Below, piece after piece: positions 55,212-64,000 of a DNA stretch of 64,000 nt (the first letter of the stretch is position 1; every line of letters begins with the position of its first letter). Both the position numbers and the translations under genes were made by a program. A model generated the notes under the pieces. That model searched no databases. It was not told where the DNA came from and saw only the letters and a list, made by a program, of their open reading frames with translations. The stretch comes from Papio anubis (taxonomy: Eukaryota > Chordata > Mammalia > Primates > Cercopithecidae), in contig NC_044980.1 in the NCBI RefSeq assembly GCF_008728515.1, positions 56,277,680 to 56,341,679 on the forward strand, written 5' to 3'.

Positions 55212-56531
55212 GGATTTACATACAGGTAGAAGGACACAAAGCCCTTTTCAGTCCCCAGGAGGATGGGGCCATGAAGCACTCCCTACCTGGGGTAGGCTGG
55301 GCAGCACCGGGGAGAGCCGCAGTCCCTGCGGACACAGGAAGAGGAAGGAGTGCTCTGCCCTCCCCACGAGCTTGGGTGCGTTGCTCACCCTGGAACCAAG
55401 GTCCCAGAGGGCACTGGAAGAGCCTTTGGATGTGAGGGATGCAGCAGGAGTGGGTGTCTCGGGGGTCAGAGCAGCTGGCGGGAGCCTGTGGGAGGGGAGG
55501 GGACGGCAGAGGGCTGCTCATGCCGCCTGCGCCTCCAGTGTGCGCTGCCTCCACACACTCTGCTTGGGATTTGTGGAATCGATTTTGTGAGCATCACCAG
55601 CTTTTTAACATTATTATTATTGTAAGGAATGTACAAATGTCTTTTCATTCAAAAACACAAAATACGTTATCAGTAGGTATGGACAATGACAACTGCAAAC
55701 CATCAACCATCCTATACCTTGTCAAATGGAACCCTTGACTGAAACCTGCAACCTGTTCTTTAGTCTCTTTTTTGAAGTGATTTCTCTGAGATTATTGGTG
55801 AGAAACACAACTCTGAGCTTCCTGTAACAGTTCCTGAGTAGTGATAAAGCACTATTTAAAGAGTTAGAACTCACCGCCTCCCATGCCACCTCCACCCACT
55901 CTGCCTGTGCCAGGGTCCTTTCCTTTAGGATCTTCCTGACACCTTCTTCTCTGAAACAGGTGTTCTCTGTTTCGGGCAGAGAAGCAGCAGCCCTTCCTAT
56001 ACCATAATAGTGACGATTATGCCTGTCCGCCTCCCCACCATCCCTCTCCCCCGTGCAGCCAAAGATCTCCCAGCAGGGCTTCACAACTAACTTCTGAGGG
56101 ACTTCGCACAATGTTCTCGGCTGTCAGGGATCCTCCTAACTTCTGCTCTTGTGAAGGTCACTGCAGGCATTTTGCAAGTTTTATAAAACAATTTCTGTAT
56201 CAGTTTTTTGATCTTTATTAGTTGCAATTCATGAGTCCCAAACTGGAATACACCGAAACCAAGCCCAGCCACCTCTTAGAAAGAAGCCTCCTTCACAAGC
56301 AGCTGGAACCACCTTGAGTGTCTCTGGGGCTGCTTCTTTTTATTCACTCGGCCTCACCTGTCCCACAAGCCCTTGGCATGGCTGTTCCATCTGAAATTCT
56401 TGCTGTGTGTTCATTCATACTCGCTAGTATTGACCTTTCTTGAATGTGTTTTTCCATCTGAGACTCATCACCTTTTTTTCAAAGGTGTGGTGGCATCATC
56501 TTTGGTCACAATGACTTCTACTTTTTCAAAG
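55212..56531. other. Unrecognised sequence
   Basis: No family recognised. 55280-55560 is GC-rich but has too few CpGs over too short a span for me to call an island. Confidence 0.4.
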
Positions 56532-56543
56532 CTGAACATCTTC

Positions 56544-56847
56544 TTTTTTTTTTTTTTTTTTTTTTTTATGGGGGGGGGCTTTCTCTTTCGCCCAGGGTGG
56601 AGTGCAGTGGCGCCATCTCGGCTCACTGCAAGCTCCACCTCCCGGGTTTACGCCATTCTCCTGCCTCAGCCTCCCGAGTAGCTGGGACTACAGGCGCCGC
56701 CACCACGCCCGGCTAATTTTTTGTATTTTTAGTAGAGATGGGGTTTCACTGTGTTAGCCAGGATGGTCTTGATCTCCTGACCTCGTGATCCGCCCGTCTC
56801 GGCCTCCCAAAGTGCTGGGATTACAGGCTTGAGCCACCGCGCCCGGC
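56544..56847 (-). mobile_element. AluY SINE, antisense, full length
   Basis: The youngest-looking Alu here. A long poly-T head is followed by AluY-type states ('gcaagctccacctcccgggt', 'gatctcctgacctcgtgatc', 'gtgttagccaggatggtctt') and end 'gagccaccgcgcccggc'. An exact target duplication 'ctgaacatcttc' flanks it (56532-56543 and 56848-56859). Confidence 0.97.
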
Positions 56848-57084
56848 CTGAACATCTTCAAGATTTGGAGTGAGCCCCTCCTCTTCAAACACCTGCAAAC
56901 ACATTTAAAAATAAGGTAGTTTCAGGGTATGGTTTTTCTTTAATCTACCAAATTTATTCATAATACATTATGCAGGTGTTTTGATGACAATCCAGAAACC
57001 TCTTTAGATACCATATTTCTCTGAAATGTGAGAATGGAAGATCATTGCTATTCCAGGACAAGTCTTGTGCATAGAGCTTTTTAT

Positions 57085-57285
57085 TGCTTTAATTTGCATT
57101 ATTTCATTTACTCCTCAGAACTCTGTCAGTTAGCAACAGCTTGATCATGCAGATGAGTTAACGGAACCCAGAGGAAACTCGCCCAAAGTTACACAGTTAG
57201 CAGTTGGTGGAGCCAGGACTAGACGCTGGGCCTTGACTGTCAGTCCAGTATTCTGTCTACTAGATCGTTCTGTCTTTCACATCAT
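57085..57285 (-). mobile_element. MIR SINE, antisense
   Basis: 'gcattatttcatttactcct', 'gcagatgagttaacggaacc', 'gcccaaagttacacagttag', 'cagttggtggagccaggact' give an antisense MIR. Confidence 0.82.
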
Positions 57286-57491
57286 TCTAATCTGAGGACA
57301 GGTAGACAGAAAGATCATTCCTGACCAGGAGCATGATGCTTAGACCTAAAAGGGACCCTGTTCTGTATCTAAGTCAACCCCCATCCTCCTAAATATTCAG
57401 TGGATGTATCTAACTAAGAAAATGCAAACTATAGGACTGTATACCTATAAATGTTATCCCTGGAAAGAAAAGTAACATTTGGTAAATGTAC

Positions 57492-57593
57492 AAAAAAATA
57501 TGGAAAAAATTTGCATGTTATCCTTGTGCAGGGGCCATGCTAATCTTCTCTGTACTGTTCCAATTTGAGTCTACGTGCTGTTAAGCAATCTCC
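57492..57593 (-). pseudogene. U6 snRNA pseudogene, antisense
   Basis: On the minus strand the order matches U6: a decayed 5' end, then the conserved centre ('agagaagattagcatggccc' in U6 sense, seen as its complement at 57535-57553), then the 3' end with 'ccatatttttt'. About nine bases are missing near the 3' stem, where 'tggaaaaaatttgcatg' replaces a longer U6 stretch, and the 5' stem is altered. There is no sign of the external snRNA promoter elements. This is a retroposed dead copy of a spliceosomal RNA. Confidence 0.9.
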
Positions 57594-57754
57594 AGAATAT
57601 TTTAAAATGAATCTACTACAATAGAAAAGATCAAAGGGTGTCACATAGTAAGCACTGTTTTGTAAAACGTTTGTATAAGTTGCATACGTGTGTGTAAGTG
57701 TGAATCAGGATGTAAAGTTTCCTTCTGACTGTGGGTTGTGCCAGCAAGTGTTGG

Positions 57755-57955
57755 GAGCCACTGGTATGGTGGAAAGAGCCTTGAAAGTGGGTTCAAATAC
57801 TTAGTTCCAGTCTCTGCTCTGCCAGCAACTACCTGTGTGAGTGCGGCCAAGGACGTTATCCCCTCAGGCCCTCCATTTCCTTATTTTTCAAATGAGCAGG
57901 TTGGACTAGATTATTTTTGAGTTCCATTCCTCTCAGATTCTATCAGTCTGGGGGT
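57755..57955 (+). mobile_element. MIR3/MIRc-type SINE, sense
   Basis: 'tggtatggtggaaagagcct', 'tctgctctgccagcaactac', 'ctccatttccttatttttca' and 'gcaggttggactagattatt' follow the family from 5' end to its GGACTAGATGA-like 3' region. Nearly complete. Confidence 0.85.
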
Positions 57956-60205
57956 TCTTTCATGGCATCACTGAAACACAGAAGCCTTCTAAATGGGGAG
58001 GATGGGTGGAAAGAGGGGACAGGCTCAGAACAGCAAGCAGGAGCCAGGTGCAGCCACATGACTTTGCCCAAAGCAGTTGCTGCCAGTGCTCATGCTCACT
58101 GCCTGTCATCATGTTGGTGGCACCCCTAGATCCTGCTGCCATGAGGGTGTGAATGATGACCACGGTTAAATCCAAATTGAAGCTTGTGGATGGCAGTGGA
58201 GGTGAGGACTGCCAAACGCATGCACCTGGTCCCAGGCTTGGCACTGCGAGGGCTCAGAAGCAGTTCTTAATGACAAGCATGATAAATACTCAAAGTGGGA
58301 AGCAAAGGAAAGGCAACTTAAATAGAACAAGTTGAAATTTAGGAGACGTATTCCCTCTACAATCTAAGTAGCCCTGGAGTAATAAAGACCTTCTTTGGAA
58401 AAAAAAAATAAGGGAGGGGAGCAATTTCAGCAGATATGTAATGAGAAATTTCTACTGTAACTCCTCTTCTGTTGTAGACTAGCATTTAGTTTTCTGTAAA
58501 GAGCAGGGACCTGTTCTCACTTTTCACTCATTTGATGGGTAAGATACAAAGTTAATTTCATGGTGGTAAAACACCCAAGAGGTTGCTTGCTTTCCGTTAA
58601 TATAGAAGACATCTTTGACATTAACACATAGGAGATTATATACATATATACACACACACACGAGAGCTGATAAATGCATTTAATGCATAAATTATTTATT
58701 GGTCTTGGGACGGCATACAACATGACAAGAAATGAGATATATCTGTGTGATATGCTTGCACATGTAGAAATTGAAGGAGTATTTTTTTTCCTCAGGTAGA
58801 AACATAATTCCAGAAAACATTCTGACTTTGAAGAACAAAAGTACAAAGATGTTCCAACAGTTGAATGTTACACTTTTGCAAAATTTCTTATTATTCATTG
58901 CATTTGGAAACAGGGCATGGAGAAGAAAATCATCTTTCTCAGCCTAAATCTCTTTAGCATGCTCCAGTTTCATGTCACCGGCTAGGTAAGATTTAATAAG
59001 ATGTGTCTGTTGGCCTGTACAAAACCTGGCTGACAAGAGCCTTGTGTGTCATGATGCAGATCAAAAGTGGACTTGGTTGTCGTTCAGCACTGTATATTTT
59101 TAAAGAAATAAATTAATAATTTAACACCTTTTAGAACTTGTGGAGGGCACCAGACTGACAGCTTGGGGTTGGGGCCTGTCTACTGCCCAGAAGCATCATG
59201 AGTGCAAGTCTGGAAATGTCCCCACCCAGCCCACAGGAGAGCCTCCCCCAGTCTTCCTTCCGTAAGACCCAAGAGAAAATGTAGCATGGTGGTTGGGTCC
59301 CAGCATGACCTGGGGTGTGCAGGAGGCACTGCTGGACAGAGTGGGGAGAAAACGCGCTTATCAGCCCCTCCTTTTGGGTAGGTGGCTGGGGAGATTTAAG
59401 AGGTGAGTACCTTTCTGGTCATGACCCATCACTGCTGGAACTAACTAAACCCAGGAACCTCATGTAGGAAGTTGGTGTGGCCACTTCTTCAGTTACTCTA
59501 TCTACTTTCAAACTACAAAAACAAAAAAATCCAAAACCAAAACAAAAAAAAACTCAGTACAAAGTCTCAACAGAAAACAAGAAAAACTCCACAGTCTGTG
59601 CTAACCAAGTGGCTGTTATTTTTGGCTGTGGCTAGGCTGGTGAGATGCTCTTTGGCCGTCTGTCACTATACACAGCATTCTGACTGGAATTTTAGCGAGC
59701 CAGGAAAGGGATGGCTATATTTGGCCTCTGGAAGGGAAGTTGCTGAGATGGAGACCGTACTTTGGGTCATAGGATTTGAGCCAGCAGGAGGGGAAGCAAC
59801 TTGCCCCATTTCCCATTTTCAGCTGAGGAAGCGGGTGGGACAACACAGCCGAAACCTTTGTCAGGAAGGGGTCTCTAGGTGAACACACCACACTGTTCCC
59901 AGAGGAGCTTGTTCCAGCCCAAGGAGACCGGCCTTGGCCTGACTGGCCAGGTGAGTGTGGGCTCAGCTATAGTGCCTGTGAAGCAGGATTATTGCCTCTG
60001 TTAGTCTTCATTTAGCCCTTGGCACTGGATCTAGGCCTTCTCCTGGTATTATATTCATGGAAGCATCTAGGACTTGTTTACTAGTTACTATTCATGTGCC
60101 CCTATGTTTGCTCCTGGAATGTCAGCATTTTGGTTTACTTTTAGGACTCACAGAGCTTCTACATACAAGGACATTTCAAAATTTTTAAAAATCAGACATT
60201 GGACT
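57956..60205. other. Unrecognised sequence
   Basis: About 2.2 kb without a named family. A short CA tract (about 58641-58662) and two donor-like sites ('agag|gtgagtacc' near 59401, 'ccag|gtgagtgtg' near 59950) are present, but no exon structure could be built. Confidence 0.4.
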
Positions 60206-60424
60206 AGGTTGCCTTCCCCGTTTAAGCTCTAGGTTATGTGTGTGTATATATATATGCACACACACACATATATATATACACATACACACACATATACATA
60301 CACTATATATACGTACACATATATATACACACACACACACATAACCTAGAGCTTAAATGGGGAAGGCAACCTATATGTATTATGTATACACACATAACCT
60401 AGAGCTTAAACGGGAAGGCAACCT
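60206..60424. repeat. Inverted plus direct triplication of a 32-bp unit with TG/TA/CA core
   Basis: A 32-bp unit occurs three times. Copy 1 is at 60206-60237 ('aggttgccttccccgtttaa' onward). Copy 2 is its reverse complement at 60341-60372 with one substitution. Copy 3, in the same orientation as copy 2, is at 60394-60424 with one base missing. TG/TA repeats follow copy 1, and TA/CA repeats precede copies 2 and 3, so the complementary arms extend into the microsatellite. Copies 1 and 2 can form a long hairpin. The unit is not a transposon end I recognise. Confidence 0.92.
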
Positions 60425-61044
60425 ATATAATAAATTATTAAATCTTCAATTATATTATAAAAAGAATGACATTCAAGTCATGATAGAAAAACAAGATTAT
60501 TGTTTATAGAGATATCACTAAAATATGCATTTTGTAAGGCTCATTGATTTATTTCCAATTCGAGAAGCAACATAGACATACAAAATGGTTCATTAGATAT
60601 TCATTATACCTCCTTGGCTGCTTTTATTAGAAGTACCCATGGTGCCAATGGCAAGGTTGATATTTTCAGGGGTAGAATCAATGCTTGAAACTCATCAGTA
60701 TCTTATAAGCAGTTTTGGTTTAAGGTATTTTGATGATTTCATTGAAATGTTTTACCCCATTAAAAAGCTATAACTTAAACTGTGGTGCAGGGCAGGCGCA
60801 CATTAGATGATAAATGGCTTTGTGTAAGAGATTTCAGATTTGTCAAATCTGCATTAAAGAACTATATTTGAAATTGGTTGGAAGGTTGAGTGAATTCTCT
60901 AGGTAAAAATGGCATTTGTTTTATGGATCCCTCTGAAACAATTTCCCAAGAGTTTTCATTTGAATAAATCACATCTAAGTTCAGCACTCCAGAAACAGCT
61001 AGAACGGGAGAGTTGCCTTTGCTTTTCTGCTTCCTCTTTTCTGG
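60425..61044. other. Unrecognised AT-rich sequence
   Basis: No family recognised. Confidence 0.4.
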
Positions 61045-61115
61045 GAAAAGAGTCAATTTCCTCATCTGTAAAGGGAGTGAGACTAGATAACCTGCAGGTC
61101 AAAGTACTTACAGCC
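61045..61115 (+). mobile_element. MIR3-type fragment, sense
   Basis: 'caatttcctcatctgtaaag', 'gagtgagactagataacctg' and 'caggtcaaagtacttacagc' match the MIR3-type core and 3' half. Confidence 0.6.
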
Positions 61116-61124
61116 TTTCACTTA

Positions 61125-61480
61125 TTAATTCATTCACTTAATGCTTATTTACTGAGCAGGGGTGGGCATGTTCTGGCACTAAAGGAACAGCAACATACAA
61201 AACCTAGTCCTTGTTCTGGTGGAGGTGACATCCTACAAGGAGAAAGACAATAAACAGATGAGATAATTTCATGAATAATGTATTGCTATGAAGGCAGGAA
61301 AGAGTATTGTGTTTAGAAGTTGTGGGTGGGTGGTGCCTGCAACCTTCTCTGAGAAAGAGTCATTTCAGCTGAAGAGAAGCCAGGAGTGAACATCTAGAGG
61401 AAGAGTATTCCAGAGAGAGTAACAGCCAGGGTGAGAGGCAATGCAATAGCATGCTAGGGGAAGAGAAGTGTCCAGGTCTT
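61125..61480 (-). mobile_element. L2, antisense
   Basis: Starts at the antisense L2 terminus ('attaattcattcacttaatg', 'cttatttactgagcaggggt'), then 'gaaagacaataaacagatga', 'gtattccagagagagtaaca' and 'gcaatgcaatagcatgctag'. Confidence 0.78.
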
Positions 61481-61639
61481 CCCTTCTTGGGTCTTCCTCC
61501 CCTGCCTCTGCTGCAACGGTGAATACTCCGCTGTAAGGAAGTGACTGAGGCCAAGGTGGCTGCAGAAAGAGTACAGAAGGGAGAGAGATCAGAGGATGGG
61601 GAACACTGGGGTCAGAGGTGGATAGATCTGTTACAATAG

Positions 61640-62100
61640 ACTAGGCTGCACTGCAATGATGAGTAAGCACCCCATCTCAATGGCTTAACCAAGCACATGT
61701 TTCTTTCTTGCTCGTGTTGTGGTCTGATGCCAGTCTGATGCTCCTCTCTGAGTAGGGATACAGATTCTTGCTGTCATGTGTCTCCACCATCGCAGGGTCG
61801 TTTATTTTCAGTCTCACAAATTGGAAGGGGAGAATGAGTGGAATATTGTGTTGAATGTTTTAGAGGCCAGCCCTGTACTGGCCACCTGACTAGAATCCAG
61901 TGACATGACTCTAATCTAATTGGTGAGCATCGAGTCAGTTTTTGCCAAAAGAGAAAAAGGCATAAAAGAAGGAGTTCTACTGCTCTCCCCAAATCCTTGA
62001 AGACTTGCACTGCACATGTACCATCTTGACCAGGAGTGCTGGTGAAGGGGTTCAGATGAGGAGGTAATGTCCTCACAGTGATGACTTCTCATTATCTCCA
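61640..62100. repeat. Probable ancient repeat, family unassigned
   Basis: 'ctgtcatgtgtctccaccat', 'tgttttagaggccagccctg' and 'actagaatccagtgacatga' have the order of an old repeat that includes a '..ggccag..cagtcacat..' block. Not named. Confidence 0.4.
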
Positions 62101-63009
62101 TTAGACAGTACACGGAGAAGAAAGACTGGGGAAAAGGTCACCATTTCAGCCCTTGAAGGGAGCTCAGGAAGATGAGCCTTTCACTTTAAGCTCAAACCAA
62201 GTTATTTTGCTGCTTGTTCTGAATCTGGAGGAAGAGCCAGGTTTGATGCGAGAGGCTCCTAACTCCTATTGCCTGGCATTCAAGACTTCCTTCCATCTGT
62301 CTTTAGCTCATGTTCTATCCAACATTGCTTCTCACATCTCAGAACATCTGCTCTAGCCAGGCCAGACTTCTCTAGCCTTCCCATCCAATAGAGAATGAAC
62401 TTCATTCTCCTGTGTTCTCATCATTCTTCTCTTGCAGTGCCTGGTCCCTCCTCTCCACCCAAATCTTATGAGTCCTTCTTATCTTTGTGGAAGTTTGCTG
62501 CCTTGGGGGGCCTCAGCTCTGGGGGATCATATGCATTGTTCCTATGTACCACTGGTGGAATAGGCTGGCTCAAGGGGGTACAGTCACAAAGAGGCTGTAC
62601 ATTTCTCCTACCCAGCTTCAGATATGCTCAGGCAGGTCCCTACTTCCTGTGCTTTGGAGACATCTCGTGCAGATGCCTTGGCTTTCTGGATTACTTCCAA
62701 CTACTAGAAAAGCCTCAATTCTGATAATGAGATTTCTTTTCAGTGTTAAAGGTCCAGTTCAGCTTAATGTCAAACTTCAATCTCACCTGCAAATCAAAGT
62801 TAGTGATATCAGCTGAAGCTCAGGTTCATGCAGTTGGGAAGGAGGGGTTGGTTGGCAATTTTATTCTCTCTCTACCTCATCTCTCTTCTGGCTCTTCCAG
62901 GATCCAGGCTGGTATTGGTGAGATTCGAGGAAGAGGGACAGAAAAACATCTCACATCAAGATTCTCTCTTGGCTGTGGTTGAGAGGCCCTGCAATGCCCT
63001 TCATTCTGG
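62101..63009. other. Mostly unrecognised sequence
   Basis: 62260-62480 is faintly L2-like. The rest shows no family and no credible gene. Confidence 0.35.
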
Positions 63010-63945
63010 CAGAGTTCTTTCATGAGGCACATTTTTGGCAACCCAGAGGAAACTCCTCCCACTCATCACATAACCTTCAACCACTTCTCCCCCTTATTCC
63101 GCTCCAGCCATGCTGGCCTTCTTTCCATTCTCAATTCTGGGAAGTTCCTTTCAGCCTCAGAGCCTTGGCATTTTCATTCTCCCTGTCCGGAGTCTGCTGT
63201 CCCTCTCTTTTCTAAGTAGACCCTAGTGATTTTTAAAATCTCAGCTCAAGTGTCAAGTCTTCAGAACACCCTAACATAAACTCTTACCAGGGCAGGCCCT
63301 AGTTGTGCACTCTCCCAGCCCCTGTAATGAAGACATTAATTGTATAAACAGCTGTTTAGCATCTCTCTTTCCCACGTGAATGTGAGTTCCAGGAAGGCTT
63401 GATAAATTGGTTTGTTAGGCTGTTTTTACATTGCTGTAAAGAAATACCCAAGGCTGGGTAATTTGTAAAGAAAAGAAGTTTAATTGGCTCACGATTCTGC
63501 TGGCTGTACAAGCATGGCTGCAACATCTGTCTCTGGTGAGGCTTCAGGAAGCTTACAATCATGGTGGAAGGCAACGAGGAGCCAGCATGTCACATGGTGA
63601 GAGCAGAAACAAGAGAGAGAAAAGGGGGAGGTCCCAGAGTTTTAAACAACCAGGTCCCTCATGAACTAACTTGAGTGAGAACTCACTTGTCCCCAAAGGG
63701 ATGGTGCTAAACTATTAATGAGAGATCTGCCCCCATGATCCAATCACCTCCCCCCAGGCCCAACCTCTAACACTGGGAATCACATATCAACATGAGATTT
63801 GGAGTGGACAGACATCCAAACCACATCAATAGGCGTTTGTAGAAAGAACAAATGAATGTTCCTAATAAGTAAATGAGCACCTCGACATGCCAAGCAGATA
63901 GTAGGCACTTAATAATTATTTGTGGAACTGACATGAAATTGAAGG
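63010..63945 (+). mobile_element. L2, sense, split by a MaLR LTR
   Basis: The left piece (63010-63412) reads 'ccgctccagccatgctggcc', 'cagcctcagagccttggcat', 'atctcagctcaagtgtcaag', 'cacgtgaatgtgagttccag'. The right piece (63829-63945) ends 'gatagtaggcacttaataat' and 'tatttgtggaactgac', the L2 terminus. Confidence 0.78.
63413..63828 (-). mobile_element. MaLR solo LTR (MST/MLT1-type), antisense
   Basis: Reads 'tgttaggctgtttttacatt', 'cccaaggctgggtaatttgt', 'cttacaatcatggtggaagg', 'atgatccaatcacctccccc' and 'agacatccaaaccacatca'. It is the same class as 36025-36437, in the opposite orientation. No clear target duplication seen. No internal retroviral genes. Confidence 0.9.
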
Positions 63946-64000
63946 CAGGAGCCATATCTGTTAATTTCTGGATTTGTGATATGACTCAGTTCAATAAATA
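63946..64000 (+). mobile_element. L2 3' UTR fragment, sense, cut by window end
   Basis: 'ggcaggagccatatctgtta' and a terminal 'gttcaataaata' resemble a second, deleted L2 3' end directly after the first. The window ends here. Confidence 0.5.

Noticed and set aside
59390..59960. Two donor-like GTGAGT sites suggesting an exon pair
   Set aside because: No matching acceptors with pyrimidine tracts could be placed, and GTGAGT occurs by chance at this rate.
60206..60424. DNA transposon with terminal inverted repeats
   Set aside because: The third, direct copy, the microsatellite core and the lack of a visible target duplication fit local rearrangement better than transposition.
1..64000. CRISPR array, operon or prokaryotic island
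   Set aside because: There are no regularly spaced repeats, no dense coding and no ribosome-binding pattern. The repeat content is wholly primate.
1..64000. tRNA or rRNA genes
   Set aside because: I found no A-box/B-box pair with a cloverleaf, and no rRNA-like block. The B-box-like words seen lie in Alu or MIR SINEs.

Overview
This is primate nuclear DNA, most likely human or great ape. It carries seven full-length Alu elements (AluJ, AluS and one AluY type), two primate-age L1 fragments, a MER30-type transposon, MaLR LTRs, and a deep layer of L2, MIR and Charlie-type fossils. No open frame looks like a cellular protein-coding gene. The only recognisable coding sequence is dead L1 ORF2 (two copies) and a trace of L2 reverse transcriptase. 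I read the window as an intergenic or long-intron region. I did not assign a chromosome or neighbouring gene.

Layout. 1-5 kb: an ancient L1 fragment, a single exon-like block with good splice signals (2242-2330), L2 and MIR fossils, then a repeat-free element at about 4.2-4.4 kb. 5-18 kb: L2, Alu, MIR and Charlie MITE fossils between unrecognised stretches, then a 5'-truncated antisense L1PA-like copy (about 16.0-17.3 kb) and a MER30-like element with a perfect 8-bp target duplication. 18.5-20 kb: a second copy of the 4.2-kb element, followed about 200 bp later by a CpG-island-like block. 20.4-24.2 kb: an ancient antisense L1 split by a younger sense L1 and by an Alu. 24-36 kb: MIR, a run of three Charlie MITEs, an LTR nested in an LTR, a palindromic MITE, and much unrecognised sequence. 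36-43.5 kb: a MaLR LTR, a long antisense L2 with a reverse transcriptase remnant split by an Alu, and a sense L2 split by an LTR. 43.8-53 kb: repeat-poor, AT-rich stretches with homeodomain- and octamer-type motifs, and a strong CTCF-like site at 51.75 kb. 53-64 kb: a mirror-like microsatellite, an AluY, a U6 snRNA pseudogene, a striking inverted plus direct triplication at 60.2-60.4 kb, and an L2 split by a MaLR LTR at the right end.

There is no set of genes working together. If the window has a function it is probably regulatory. The best candidates are the paralogous pair at 4.2 and 18.5 kb (same motifs, order and orientation, about 14.3 kb apart), the CpG-rich block beside copy B, and the repeat-poor blocks at 10.5-10.85, 43.8-44.7 and 49.8-51.5 kb. 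Coordinates of old repeats are approximate to about 10-40 bp. Family names are from memory of consensus features, not from a search.
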